Source: a virus. Taken from it: DNA of 64,000 nucleotides. Below the pieces are notes generated by a model. The model was not told where the DNA came from. It saw only the letters and a list, made by a program, of their open reading frames with translations, and made no database searches. The stretch covers positions 113,494-177,493 of the IMG/VR virus record IMGVR_UViG_3300046167_000921, one strand, 5' to 3'. The translations under genes were made by a program, and so were the position numbers. Numbering within the stretch: the stretch's first letter is position 1; each line of letters starts with the position of its first letter. Shown here piece by piece: positions 1 to 9,245 of this stretch.

Positions 1-2064
1 TTTCTGGCAAGTTCCCTGAGAGTTGAAGACACAAGAACCACACTTGCTAGTTTTTAACAAGGTAGGGATCTGGTTTGCTCTGTGTATTAAAGCACCCTTA
101 TCGCACCCTTCAGTCCCATTGGACAGGTATGCCTCTGCGTCTACATAGGCGTGTCCTGAGAGACCTTCGTGCTCATCTCTTAGGGAGGCGATCTTAGATT
201 GGTACTCATGTACTACGTTCTCGTTGAATCTTGAGGTAAGAAGAATATTTAACTCTTCACCGACCGCTCCTTCACTCATTTTTCTCTTTAGCCAAGAAGA
301 GACTTTCTGCTCAGTGGCACTTACAACATTAGATTTTTTATGACCCAGCACATGAGCAGTTTCTTCTCCCACATACACATTAGACTCGCTTGGTGTCGCC
401 GCGAATTCGAAAGCTTTTCTCACGAAGTCGTTAGGGTCTTCTATAGAGCTTATCTTTTCATATTGCTCTTTGCCCAATAGTCCCGTCGATAAGAGCTTAT
501 CAACTTTTGCATTGGCGGCCTTCCAAGAATTCGCGTTGGCTCTCTTCTCTCTACTAGGGAGAGGCTCTACTGCTTTGTTTCGAGCCTTAGTCATCCTATG
601 CTCTGTTAGGCTATACTCTTGATAAGACCTCTGCTCTGCAGGTCTGGCTATGACTTCAAGAACAGAGGCAAGCTTGTCTTCGGGTGTCTTCTTTCCTTGG
701 ATAGCTTCCCCTACTTCTTCGTAGGAGATCTCACCCGCCCTTAAGAGTTGAGATATCTTTAACATAGCGGATTTCTGACGCTTTGCGTATTCTCGTTCTT
801 CTTTACGGGGTACACTTGCTTCCCTAGAGATCTTCTCTTTCTTCATATTGAAATATGAAGTACTCTCACCTTGCCCGCTATAATCTGATGCCGCCGACGG
901 TCGGCTTGCCATCCTATACAAAAGGTTTATCTTCTCTGTAGGAGTTCCTTTAGAGTTTAGGGCCTTTGTTGTCTCGCTCTCGCCGAGAAACCCTTGTGAG
1001 ACGAGCTGTCCTGCAATCTTCTCAAGTCTCCTTTGAGCGGTCGAAGTTTCTCTGTGTTCCCTTGAATCAACCTTTTCAACAATAGTAGAGGTTTTCTTCA
1101 GGTTACTAGTGCCGTCATGGTTAGGAAACCAAGTCTGTGTAGCAACAGACTCTGGTTGCTTGCTCATTTGAGAGAAGAGACTCTTGATCTTCTCTTTGTA
1201 GCTTGAGCCTGCTTCCTTCTCTATGCCACAAGCTTCAAACTTAGGCTTGAGCAAAGAGTGGGCTTTCTTCCAAGATATATCTTTAACACTAGCGACAACT
1301 TCCATCCCCAAGAACCTGTCAAAAGGAGTTCCTTTGGCGATCAGGTACATGCATGAAGCACACTTCTTGTTAATTTCCGCATCCCACTTTCCATTGAAGA
1401 TACCTGGGAAGTGGCTCGCTCTGATGTAGACCTTTCCGTATAGACCTGAATCTTTCGAGAGCCTCCCCCTTAGCTCCTTGTCCTCTACCGATTTGAGATC
1501 TAGGTTGTCAAAAGCGAGCTTCCTGTATGCCTTTTCTTTTTTTTCTCGGTAAGAGTCACCTGGTAACTTGCTTTGTTCTTTTCGGTATGGGTTTAAATAA
1601 GGCTCATTCTTATGGTTGGTGTTAGGGATGATAGTCGTACCATCAGTAGAGGCAGAACCCCATAGCTCTTGAAGGGCTTTGAGGTTGCTTGCCTCAGGGT
1701 CATTGAGGTTTCCCTCTTCCATATTCTTAATAACTTCTTCAAGGGATCTTACACCCTTAAGGTCGGGCTCGGGTTGTGAAGCAAGCCAAGAGTGATCCAC
1801 AAGGTTAATGTCTTGACCTGCGTCTCTTGTGAGTTCCGCCATATTCAAGTCGGCTTCGACAGCTAAGCCATCAGGCATATCAGAGTGTAGATTACCATCA
1901 GGAGGGACGATACCTCGAGGTAAACCTGCGATCCCTTTAGCTTCAGGGAGGCGTGCTCCGTCGAGGACACCATCATTATATTCGGTGTCGAAGTGGAAGC
2001 CGTCTAACATGTAGTTAGAACCGTTTGTAAGGGAGAATCCTCCATTGGGTGTCTTGCTACTCAT
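1..2064 (-). CDS. Large phage protein of unknown function, C-terminus beyond the window
   Basis: The reading frame opens at an ATG that overlaps the stop of the upstream gene (ATGA) and stays open to the left edge, giving 688 residues without a stop. I do not recognise the family. The protein is hydrophilic, rich in Lys, Glu and Ser, and has two cysteine patches: KKCASCMY near residue 230 and KCGSCVFNSQGTC close to the window edge. The spacing suggests metal binding, but this is inference. The middle is rich in predicted helix. Its place behind two other unknown minus-strand genes suggests a late or virion-associated operon. Confidence 0.8.
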   Translation of the reverse strand, partial: MSSKTPNGGFSLTNGSNYMLDGFHFDTEYNDGVLDGARLPEAKGIAGLPRGIVPPDGNLHSDMPDGLAVEADLNMAELTRDAGQDINLVDHSWLASQPEPDLKGVRSLEEVIKNMEEGNLNDPEASNLKALQELWGSASTDGTTIIPNTNHKNEPYLNPYRKEQSKLPGDSYREKKEKAYRKLAFDNLDLKSVEDKELRGRLSKDSGLYGKVYIRASHFPGIFNGKWDAEINKKCASCMYLIAKGTPFDRFLGMEVVASVKDISWKKAHSLLKPKFEACGIEKEAGSSYKEKIKSLFSQMSKQPESVATQTWFPNHDGTSNLKKTSTIVEKVDSREHRETSTAQRRLEKIAGQLVSQGFLGESETTKALNSKGTPTEKINLLYRMASRPSAASDYSGQGESTSYFNMKKEKISREASVPRKEEREYAKRQKSAMLKISQLLRAGEISYEEVGEAIQGKKTPEDKLASVLEVIARPAEQRSYQEYSLTEHRMTKARNKAVEPLPSREKRANANSWKAANAKVDKLLSTGLLGKEQYEKISSIEDPNDFVRKAFEFAATPSESNVYVGEETAHVLGHKKSNVVSATEQKVSSWLKRKMSEGAVGEELNILLTSRFNENVVHEYQSKIASLRDEHEGLSGHAYVDAEAYLSNGTEGCDKGALIHRANQIPTLLKTSKCGSCVFNSQGTCQK

Positions 2065-2621
2065 TTCTTCTTCCTTTCACTCAAGAAGTCCCTACTAGGG
2101 TCTTTTGGAGAGTCATCCTCTTCCTGTTCCTGCAAAGCCCAGCCTTCTGGGTCTCCCTTGATTTCTTCAATATCTTCCATAACTTGAACTAGTACTTTCT
2201 CTTGTTCAAGTTGCCAATGGTCAGCAGTGACTTCATCGTATAGGGTGTCGGACAAGGCAGAAAGAGCTTCGACAATATTCATGTATTGCCGCCTCATCGC
2301 CTTTATCTCCATAATGTAGCCTCTGCCTCCAAGATTTCCGTCTGGGGAGATGTCCCTAGACTTAATCTTAGCGAAGGTAGAATACGCACTCATGGCGTGA
2401 CCTAAAGCGGATAATGTGGCCCTAAGTACTTTAGCTAGGTTCTTATTGCACTTCTTATTGTATTTGTGCTCAGGGTCCATGAACCGAGAACTAGGGGGGT
2501 GTTGCCCCCAAGCCCAAGCATTAGAATCATCTCCGTGATCTTTGATAAAGCGGACTTCGCCCGCCGTCTTAACTCGTCTTGAATATTTCCGAGCTACGCT
2601 TTTTGGGTCTGCCTTACTCAT
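2061..2621 (-). CDS. Hypothetical protein with basic N-terminus
   Basis: This 186-residue protein is not recognised. The start is the ATG giving MSKADPKSVARKY, because a GAGG ribosome-binding site lies seven bases before it; an earlier in-frame TTG lies upstream of that site. It has a basic N-terminus with a SVARKYSRRV segment, a helical middle and a very acidic, Pro/Asp-rich tail. The SVARKY segment loosely resembles VASRF/TASQM segments in other proteins of this window. It is translationally coupled by ATGA overlap to the large gene that follows. Confidence 0.75.
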   Translation of the reverse strand: MSKADPKSVARKYSRRVKTAGEVRFIKDHGDDSNAWAWGQHPPSSRFMDPEHKYNKKCNKNLAKVLRATLSALGHAMSAYSTFAKIKSRDISPDGNLGGRGYIMEIKAMRRQYMNIVEALSALSDTLYDEVTADHWQLEQEKVLVQVMEDIEEIKGDPEGWALQEQEEDDSPKDPSRDFLSERKKK

Positions 2622-2821
2622 CTGACTACCTCTCAATATCTGTTACTGAGAGAGCAGGCTTATAAATGAGATATTGAAGATCAGCACCTTATTGATCCTC
2701 AAAGAGTGAAACCTGTCTTTCTTTGACTTCTCCAACCTCGCATTCTCGACTCTGATTCCGACGTAGGATGTTTTGGCAACCAACGGGGGGGTCAAGTATA
2801 AACCCGAAGGCACACCTTCAA

Positions 2822-3778
2822 CTATTTTACCTCGGTGTTTACGATGTCATTAAGTCTGGACTTAAACTCTTCAGTCCAGCTCTTCTCCGCTGGAACATCT
2901 TTGGAAGAGGAGATGAAGTACAACTTGCCTACGCTAGGGTTAATTGAAGTGTATCCTCTGCCGTCTCTTTCATTGAGAAGGAAGTAGAAGTCACCCTGCT
3001 TGTTATAGCCTGCGGAGATGACCTCCCCTTCGTAATATATAACGGAGTATTCAGAGAGCTTGCTATCCATCAGGTCATTGAAGTTTCCATGTAGAGTTGT
3101 CTTCTTCTCCCTACTTTCGAGCATCGTTTGTGTCAAATCTCTACGAGCTTGGGGGGCTGGAGATTTACCGCCTCTGTCGTATACAACAGCAAACAGGGGC
3201 TTTGTGGCTGTAGATCCTAAGTAAGAATTAATGTTCCTAAATGCACGGTAGAGACCCACTTTGTCATGTGGTGCGAGGCTTTTCTCCCTCATCTGCTCAA
3301 GAACCTTCTCTTGCTTCTCAAGGTTGCCAGATTTCTCTGCGGCCTCGAGTTTATTTTGCAACCCTCTGATCCTTACAGGCAAGACTGCCTTGAATTTGAA
3401 TTTATTACCAGGCTTACCCGTCCTCAGGTCAATCGGTGCGACTTCAATCGTGCAATCTTCTCTTAGGTCTCTAGGTCTGGTGATATCGAGGATCACGCAG
3501 TACATGGGTTTTTCAGGCGTGTGCGTAAGTAAGCCACAGTTTTTAATATTCTGCGGGTGCGTGCATTTCTTCCCCTCGACCTTGACTACTTCTCCTACTT
3601 CGAGTGCTCCTTTCCTTTGGGTCTTTATAGATCCCTTTGGGTTAATGAAGACTCCTTGGGAAGAAAGATACGACTTTACCTCAGACTCGGTCATGCCTGT
3701 CGGGTTTGATAGCTTACCCCACGCCGCGAATGCTGCAGGGTCATTTGTGAGTGCGTTTGCACCTGATTCTTTTTTCAT
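2822..3778 (-). CDS. Hypothetical protein, 318 aa
   Basis: An uninterrupted 318-codon frame with a good ribosome-binding site (AAAGGAGAATGAATC before ATG). No family is recognised. A KCTHPQNIKNCG segment near residue 72 could be a metal or disulfide site. Helical charged residues near 145-170 look like a short coiled coil, and the last third is rich in beta-type aromatic residues. A host-like sigma-70 promoter lies just upstream, so it may be expressed early, divergently from PhoH. Confidence 0.75.
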   Translation of the reverse strand: MKKESGANALTNDPAAFAAWGKLSNPTGMTESEVKSYLSSQGVFINPKGSIKTQRKGALEVGEVVKVEGKKCTHPQNIKNCGLLTHTPEKPMYCVILDITRPRDLREDCTIEVAPIDLRTGKPGNKFKFKAVLPVRIRGLQNKLEAAEKSGNLEKQEKVLEQMREKSLAPHDKVGLYRAFRNINSYLGSTATKPLFAVVYDRGGKSPAPQARRDLTQTMLESREKKTTLHGNFNDLMDSKLSEYSVIYYEGEVISAGYNKQGDFYFLLNERDGRGYTSINPSVGKLYFISSSKDVPAEKSWTEEFKSRLNDIVNTEVK

Positions 3779-3820
3779 GATTCATTCTCCTTTGGTCACC
3801 ATTCTGTTGAGTATAGATAT

Positions 3821-3850
3821 ATTATAAAAATACCTGATTGGGGCGAACAA
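3821..3850 (-). promoter_or_regulatory. Sigma-70-type promoter for the 318-aa gene
   Basis: On the minus strand TTGTTC (-35) and TATAAT (-10) are separated by 18 bases. The -10 lies about 43 bases before the start codon. Both boxes are close to the bacterial housekeeping consensus. Confidence 0.55.
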
Positions 3851-3920
3851 TAATATGTGTTAGATGAGCTCCGCTTATATGGAGGAGATAGGTTGCTCTA
3901 AATTCTGTTAGGAGACTCAA

Positions 3921-5210
3921 ATGCAGAAAGCCGTGATCCTCGACACAAGTGTTCTTATCCACGACCCTCAATCAATCAGATCTTATGCCGAAGACGTAAA
4001 GGTGCTGATACCGATTTTTGTGGTTATGGAGCTGGACATACTGAAAGATACAAGCCGAAGAGAGAAAGCTCATGTTGGTGCTCTCGCTCGAAAGGCATCT
4101 TCAATCATTCTTACTATGATAAAGGAGGGAACACTCGAGGTCGTCTCTCATGAGGAAGAGATCAACATCAAGTCTCTAGATCGAGCTTCTCAGATTCGAT
4201 ATGTAGACTTGCTCATCTTGCAAACCTCTATCTTCTTTAGTAAGAAGTACGACCTAAAGCTAGTGTCTAAGGATGTTAACTTGAGGATCATTGCTGAGTC
4301 TTACGGAATACTCTCAGAAGACTTTACCTCCGATTCTTCGACTTCAAACATCTACGACAGTCTTGGACTCAAAGAGTTTGTTCCAGATCATGTGTTGACC
4401 TCTTCTCTGGTGAAGTCTTATTGGGAGGGTGCAGTACGTATTCCTTTTGACCTTGACTTCAAGGCCTTCCAAAACGAATACTTCTGGTTCTTAGACAATA
4501 GGCAGAAGACGCATCTCTTCCAATTTAGAGACGACACTCTTTTCCCGATACACAAATCAGAACACCGCGTGAAGCCACGGAATCTAGAGCAACGTGCGGC
4601 TCTCGATCTTTTGATGGACTCAGAGGTAGAGTTGGTCGCCCTTCTAGGTAAAGCAGGTACGGGGAAAACATATCTCGCCCTCGCATCTGCCTTAGAGCAG
4701 ACTGCTCGGTATCACCGAATATTGCTCTCTAAGCCTGTCGTCGATGTTGGTAAAGGCATAGGCTTCCTTCCAGGTTCTATGTCAGAGAAGATGGAGCCTT
4801 GGATGCAGAGCTTCTTTGATAACCTCGACCAGATTAACCCTATGTGGGACACCTCACCATTGGGGCTGGAGGCAGGCTCGAAGGAGACCTTCTTAGAAAA
4901 AAACCAAATTGAGATACAACCGATACACTCCATAAGGGGTCGTTCTCTCAAGCAGGCTTATATGATCATAGATGAAGCTCAGAATCTCACTAAGCATGAG
5001 ATCAAGTCTATAATCACCAGAGCGGCAGAAGGCACAAAGGTTGTTCTTCTTGGAGACCCTTATCAGGTTGACCACCCTTACTTGGACACAAACTCTAACG
5101 GCCTTGTCTATGTCATTGAAAAAATGAGAGGTCAGTCGATCTTTGGCTGTGTGAGTCTTCATAAGTCAGAAAGGTCAACCCTCTCCGATATTGCCGCTGA
5201 TCTTTTGTAA
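3921..5210 (+). CDS. phoH: PIN-PhoH family ATPase (PhoH2-like)
   Basis: The first about 140 residues form a PIN-type ribonuclease domain: ILDTSVLIHD at the N-terminus, an acidic VVMELD motif, and a later SKDVNLR motif. Residues about 220-429 are a PhoH ATPase domain, with Walker A GKAGTGKT near residue 243, Walker B MIIDEAQN near 347 and the GDPYQVD sensor-like motif near 375. PIN-PhoH fusions act as RNA-directed ATPase/nucleases in bacteria, and PhoH proteins are very common in marine phages; the phage role is unproven. The start has AGGAG six bases upstream. The domain order and 429-residue length are normal for the family. Confidence 0.93.
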   Translation: MQKAVILDTSVLIHDPQSIRSYAEDVKVLIPIFVVMELDILKDTSRREKAHVGALARKASSIILTMIKEGTLEVVSHEEEINIKSLDRASQIRYVDLLILQTSIFFSKKYDLKLVSKDVNLRIIAESYGILSEDFTSDSSTSNIYDSLGLKEFVPDHVLTSSLVKSYWEGAVRIPFDLDFKAFQNEYFWFLDNRQKTHLFQFRDDTLFPIHKSEHRVKPRNLEQRAALDLLMDSEVELVALLGKAGTGKTYLALASALEQTARYHRILLSKPVVDVGKGIGFLPGSMSEKMEPWMQSFFDNLDQINPMWDTSPLGLEAGSKETFLEKNQIEIQPIHSIRGRSLKQAYMIIDEAQNLTKHEIKSIITRAAEGTKVVLLGDPYQVDHPYLDTNSNGLVYVIEKMRGQSIFGCVSLHKSERSTLSDIAADLL

Positions 5211-5247
5211 TTTATCTATAATACTCTGGTTGAAAAAGGAGTATTAG

Positions 5248-5808
5248 ATGTTAAGTATGATCGAACGAATTGTGTTGAATAGGTTTCTTAATAAAAAGAA
5301 ATACAATCAGAGGTCTGTGTACGGTTTCTTGTGTAGGAAGATCTTTCTCGCTTCTCATAAAATTGTGTCGAAGAAAGAGGTTGAGGTTCTAGGTTCGTCT
5401 TTGTCTTCATATAGAGAAGGTGTGCCACAATACAACACCCCTATTAAGGTAATATCGGGGTTCGAGTCCATTGTTAAAATTACAATAGACCCAAAAGACC
5501 TTTTTAACGTACCTTGGCTATCCAAGGAACTCAAGATCTTAGCGGTAGCTCTTACGAAGTCGGGTAAGAAGTATCTCAAGTCCTTGCCCGTGGAAGTAAC
5601 TGCAGAACTTCTCGGCTTTGAGGAACACGAGGACATTCGCGTGCCACTAGGTTACGTAGTGGATGAGGTTTTTGACGACGAAACAAGGTACGGGTTTGGG
5701 GTAACCTCCATCGGGAAGACCCCTTCGGGGAAATTGGAATTTACCCTCAAGATGAATGTGGTGACTTACCCTTCTCTAAGAAGTGAGAGTCTTTACCCTG
5801 ACTTCTGA
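5248..5808 (+). CDS. Hypothetical protein, 186 aa
   Basis: Not recognised. The gene follows phoH by 37 bases and has its own AAAGGAG site. The N-terminus is basic (RFLNKKKYNQR), and the rest alternates charged and hydrophobic residues as in a small globular domain. A 7-bp inverted repeat (AATACTC/GAGTATT) immediately before the start places the ribosome-binding site in its 3' arm. The 3' end overlaps the convergent minus-strand gene by 62 bases, which is unusual. Confidence 0.65.
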   Translation: MLSMIERIVLNRFLNKKKYNQRSVYGFLCRKIFLASHKIVSKKEVEVLGSSLSSYREGVPQYNTPIKVISGFESIVKITIDPKDLFNVPWLSKELKILAVALTKSGKKYLKSLPVEVTAELLGFEEHEDIRVPLGYVVDEVFDDETRYGFGVTSIGKTPSGKLEFTLKMNVVTYPSLRSESLYPDF

Positions 5809-5989
5809 ATTGAATCGCGAGGGTTTCTCCTTCCATGTGGACATCAAAAGTCCCTTCATGCAGGAATAGCTCCTTGCCTCCTATCTTAACCGATACCTTG
5901 TTAAAACCTTTTGCTTCAATGGGGTCTACGCCTATGAGTATGACAGGCAGAGTCTTCTCCTCATAGCTTGAGTGGATTCCCTTTGTCAT
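5747..5989 (-). CDS. Small hypothetical protein, 80 aa
   Basis: This frame has protein-like content (LPVILIGVDP, KVSVKIGGKELFLHEG, a beta-rich pattern) and starts inside the last codons of the upstream 167-aa gene, consistent with coupling. The ATG giving MTKGIHSSYEEK is preferred over a TTG one codon earlier; the ribosome-binding site (AAGG) is weak. It overlaps the convergent plus-strand gene by 62 bases. Either end could be mis-set, but both frames look coding. Confidence 0.5.
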   Translation of the reverse strand: MTKGIHSSYEEKTLPVILIGVDPIEAKGFNKVSVKIGGKELFLHEGTFDVHMEGETLAIQFRSQGKDSHFLEKGKSPHSS

Positions 5990-6464
5990 CAAAGAGCCTT
6001 TCTACTTCATAAGAACCGTCTTCTCCCATTTTAACAGTCCAGAGGTCTTCTGAGGACTTGTGTATGAGGGCAGGTTGTTCAGAGGCAAAGCACATAAGAG
6101 AAGGCCCGCTTAAAACTATAAAGTGTTCATCGAGGTTAGCTACTTTCATGCTAGCGACTTTGAGGAAGTCAGAGGGTATCCTGTCAATCTTGTTGCGGTT
6201 ATCGAATCGGACAAAGATTTCACCCTCTAAGCTCGTTATCTCCCCGTCGGGGGTGTCTACTGCGACAACGGTACCCTTTGTGCCTGACGAGGGTAATTGG
6301 CTTGGTAGTATAATGCCGTTGTTTGTGTGGGCTACCACCCTAGTACCTTGTTCAAAGGAGGGCGTTGCTGTCCGTCTCTTTCTGTCCGTCAGGTCAGAGA
6401 TGGTGGTCGAGAGTATAGAATCCAGACCTGAAGTCTTCGATGGGTTCGCAAATGAAATGTTCAT
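5961..6464 (-). CDS. Hypothetical beta-rich protein, 167 aa
   Basis: Start chosen at the ATG giving MNISFANPSK because AAAAGGAG lies seven bases upstream; an earlier in-frame ATG yields a hydrophobic extension without a ribosome-binding site. The protein has a GTRVVAHTNNG segment and a GTKGTVVAVDTPDG segment followed by GEIFVRFDNR, a small beta-barrel (KOW/SH3-like) appearance. No function can be assigned. It sits between the 90-aa gene upstream and the 80-aa gene downstream. Confidence 0.7.
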   Translation of the reverse strand: MNISFANPSKTSGLDSILSTTISDLTDRKRRTATPSFEQGTRVVAHTNNGIILPSQLPSSGTKGTVVAVDTPDGEITSLEGEIFVRFDNRNKIDRIPSDFLKVASMKVANLDEHFIVLSGPSLMCFASEQPALIHKSSEDLWTVKMGEDGSYEVERLFDDKGNPLKL

Positions 6465-6505
6465 AACTTTTCTCCTTTTCTTACTCCCTATTAATAAAGG
6501 GAATA

Positions 6506-6778
6506 TTAACCAACGAAGCACAATAGGTAGTTCACACATAGAAACTGAGATCCTTTTGCGTCTAAGGGTCTATTGTCCTTGCTAATCTGTATTTCTGATC
6601 TCATATGACAATCAGTGTCGAAGAAAATCGTGCTTCCTTCTTTTTCCTCGCACATACCCCTGACAAACCACAGGTAGTGCTTCATCTTGAGTTCTAATAT
6701 CTTGTCTGTTACTTCTCCAAAGTCTGTTGACAGGTACTCTTCTATCTGCCCTTTACTTTTGAACACTATCCTATACAC
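6506..6778 (-). CDS. Small hypothetical protein, 90 aa
   Basis: A consensus AGGAGG ribosome-binding site lies eight bases before the ATG. The sequence starts MYRIVFKSKGQIEEYL and contains several aromatic residues and three cysteines. No family is recognised. It is the first gene of a short minus-strand operon divergent from the nuclease gene. Confidence 0.7.
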   Translation of the reverse strand: MYRIVFKSKGQIEEYLSTDFGEVTDKILELKMKHYLWFVRGMCEEKEGSTIFFDTDCHMRSEIQISKDNRPLDAKGSQFLCVNYLLCFVG

Positions 6779-6853
6779 ACTTCCTCCTTTTTTTCTGTTT
6801 GGGTGCGTGTGGTTTCTTATAAGAGGGTAGAATGTCTATGATAGGAGAGTAAC

Positions 6854-7786
6854 ATGAAAAGATTATATTGGTCACATATTAGTATGGTGAGGAAATGCCC
6901 TCTAAGATATCTTTGGTACAAAGGTCACCCCGACCACGATCTTGGTGCGGGCTTCGGTAAGCCCAAGCCTTTGGCTTTTGAGGAGAGACCTAGTGAGCAT
7001 TTTAAGCTCATGGGGTCGGTCTTATCAAAGGTGGTGGAGGTTATGTATAATGATCGACTCTTAGAGAACCCAAAAGATTGCTTGTCAAAACTTACAGAGA
7101 TTGCTCAAGGGGAATTTGAAGAGCTGGAGCAGACTCATCACATCATGTGGACGTATCTCACAAGGGAAGAAGCCATGAAGGTTTGTCTCGACGGCGTTCG
7201 GAACTTCTTAGAGATTGTCAAAGACCACAAGATGATCTCTAAGACCTATGCTCAGTCTGAGCTAAGTATGACACCCCAGATCAATAAAAGCCTGAAAGTA
7301 TGCGGTATCGCAGACCTTGTATACCGAGACTTAGACGGGAAACTTTGGATACTTGATGGTAAGAACGCCTCTACACCTATGAAGTATGAAGATGAAGACC
7401 AATTGAAATGGTACGCTCTCTGTTTCAGGCTTGAGTATGGTGTTTTGCCTGATAAGCTGGGGTTCTTCTACTTTAGATATCCGAAGTCGAACCCTCCAAA
7501 GAAGAACCCAAGCCCTAGTTCTGAGTGGACAGGGCTGGTTGAAGTTTCTTTAACTGAGGATGACATCAGGAGACTAGGTAACGAAGCAATCGAAACTCAC
7601 AGGCTCATTGAGCGGGGAGTTTTCGAGGCAAACCCTGTACCCAAAAACTGCTCTTTCTGTGACTTTGAGAATATCTGTGAAGCGAGGCAGGAGCAAAAGA
7701 AACTTAACGCAGCTAAACGTAAGCCAAAAGAGCCGAAAGAATATGAGAATTACAAGGTGCTTACATTAGGGAGTATGAAGCTATGA
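6854..7786 (+). CDS. PD-(D/E)XK exonuclease of the Cas4/RecB type with a four-cysteine cluster
   Basis: The protein carries the RecB-family nuclease motifs in order: a Glu in SELSM (E136), GIAD (D154), the LDGK dyad (D168, K170) and QLKWYA (from Q183). Four cysteines (C15 near the N-terminus; C266, C269 and C275 near the C-terminus) match the Fe-S cluster arrangement of Cas4 and AddB nucleases. Such enzymes resect DNA ends in recombination. Its stop overlaps the start of a coiled-coil gene, followed by a clamp and an SMC-type ATPase half, so a recombination or replication-repair operon is likely. Promoter not resolved. Confidence 0.88.
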   Translation: MKRLYWSHISMVRKCPLRYLWYKGHPDHDLGAGFGKPKPLAFEERPSEHFKLMGSVLSKVVEVMYNDRLLENPKDCLSKLTEIAQGEFEELEQTHHIMWTYLTREEAMKVCLDGVRNFLEIVKDHKMISKTYAQSELSMTPQINKSLKVCGIADLVYRDLDGKLWILDGKNASTPMKYEDEDQLKWYALCFRLEYGVLPDKLGFFYFRYPKSNPPKKNPSPSSEWTGLVEVSLTEDDIRRLGNEAIETHRLIERGVFEANPVPKNCSFCDFENICEARQEQKKLNAAKRKPKEPKEYENYKVLTLGSMKL

Positions 7787-8043
7787 ATACAGAGGCGATA
7801 TTACACAAAAAGCAAGATCTTCTATCTCGTAGAGAAAGACTGCTTGGTAAACTAGAGGCGGCTAGAGAGAATCTTTCCAAGATAGATGAGAGGTTGAGGG
7901 AGAAGGGTATAGATCCAGAATCCCTTGAAGACGAAATCAATCGGCTTCGATCAGAAAACGAAGCCCAAAAAGCCAAACTGACTCAGGCACTAGAGCTTGC
8001 AGAATCGGTTATTGAAAAAATAGAAAGTAGAGTAAGAGGATGA
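7783..8043 (+). CDS. Coiled-coil protein, 86 aa
   Basis: Almost the whole sequence is a heptad-like coiled coil (ERLLGKLEAARENL through RLRSENEAQKAKL). It overlaps the nuclease gene by an ATGA and the clamp gene by four bases, so the three are translated together. No enzymatic motif is present. It may be a structural partner of the downstream ATPase half or of the nuclease; that is inference. Confidence 0.8.
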   Translation: MNTEAILHKKQDLLSRRERLLGKLEAARENLSKIDERLREKGIDPESLEDEINRLRSENEAQKAKLTQALELAESVIEKIESRVRG

Positions 8044-9245
8044 AAATATCTATATCCACCCAAGACCTAAAGTCCGCAGTCACGTTAGCTTCTAACACAC
8101 TAGGCGTGGCTTCTGATATCACTAGCCACTTCGTATTTGTGAAGGATGGGAATGGGGCTAGCGTAATGTCTTGCTCTCTCCCTCGAACCTTCTCTAAAGT
8201 TCCTTTGTTAGGTGCTCAGGTAACAGGGGAGGGTTCTTTCACCGTTGAAGGTAAGAGACTAATCCAAATGTTGGGTGCTGTAACAGGAGTGGTCAACATT
8301 GAAATGGGTGACGATAAGAATGTGAAGTTCACTCTCCCTAATGGACAGCTTGCGTTGACGAGCCTAGACCCTGACTCATTTCCTTCATGGTTGTCCCGTG
8401 TAGATACGGCTTCTCAAATGAAGGATACGAAGGTCTCCGCTTCAATCTTGTTCGACACATTCAACTCTTTGAAGAGTTATGTCTCTACAGAAGAGAGCAG
8501 GTCTGAGTTGGCTCAGTTGTATGTTGACTCAGGTAAAGCTTATGCTTGCGATGGCTTTGGGATGTCTGTCGCTCGATCTGAGAGCCTTGACGACCTGTCT
8601 TTGAAGATCCACACTAAGGATATTTCACCACTCTTAAAGTTCCTCAAGAGTAAGGAATCGGATCAAGTAGAGATCCTCAAGGGGGATCAATCTTCTTTCT
8701 TTAAGGCAGAGGACGGAAGTCTCTTTGGCTTGATGGATATCCCTTCCAATTATCCTAAAACAATCCTCAGCTACGCGGAAGCCTTCGATTGGGTGCCTCA
8801 GAGAGTATGGGGTGTCAAGAAGGGGAGTTTGAACACCGCGATCAAGTTCTTGAGAGCAGGTGCGGATAAGGATGATCTGAAGGTTAGCCTTACTGATGAG
8901 GGGGATATGCTTCCCTTAAAGCTCTCAATGCGACCTAGCAACGGAAGAGGCGAGCTGAGCTACAGCTTGAGTCCCGCTTCTCTCGAAAACCCAGACCAAG
9001 CAATAGAGCTCTTCACATCACCTGATGAGAAGATGTTTGTTGAGAGGTCTCGTAAAGGAGAGACGGAGGAGTCTTTTGACTCATTCTCTTTCAACTACCA
9101 ATATATGACCCGTGCGATAGAGTCTATGTCTTCTGACAACATCTTCATCGGGTGTAACCGAGAGAACAACAAGGGCTATATGATCTTTAAGGTTCTTCAA
9201 GACTCTGGTGTAGAAACCGTAAGTGTCGTAGGTTGGATGGTCTAG
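8040..9245 (+). CDS. Sliding clamp, DNA polymerase III beta-like (DnaN family)
   Basis: At 401 residues it is slightly longer than bacterial DnaN (about 366). The N-terminus MKISISTQDLKSAV and the strand-turn pattern GSFTVEGKRLIQML followed by NGQLALTSLDPDSFP match the beta-clamp fold. The end, with YMTRAIESM and a final VVGWMV, resembles the DnaN C-terminus with its YL...L helix and terminal methionine-rich strand. A clamp tethers the polymerase, and in T4-like phages it also activates late transcription. Similarity is visible but distant. Confidence 0.8.
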   Translation: MKISISTQDLKSAVTLASNTLGVASDITSHFVFVKDGNGASVMSCSLPRTFSKVPLLGAQVTGEGSFTVEGKRLIQMLGAVTGVVNIEMGDDKNVKFTLPNGQLALTSLDPDSFPSWLSRVDTASQMKDTKVSASILFDTFNSLKSYVSTEESRSELAQLYVDSGKAYACDGFGMSVARSESLDDLSLKIHTKDISPLLKFLKSKESDQVEILKGDQSSFFKAEDGSLFGLMDIPSNYPKTILSYAEAFDWVPQRVWGVKKGSLNTAIKFLRAGADKDDLKVSLTDEGDMLPLKLSMRPSNGRGELSYSLSPASLENPDQAIELFTSPDEKMFVERSRKGETEESFDSFSFNYQYMTRAIESMSSDNIFIGCNRENNKGYMIFKVLQDSGVETVSVVGWMV

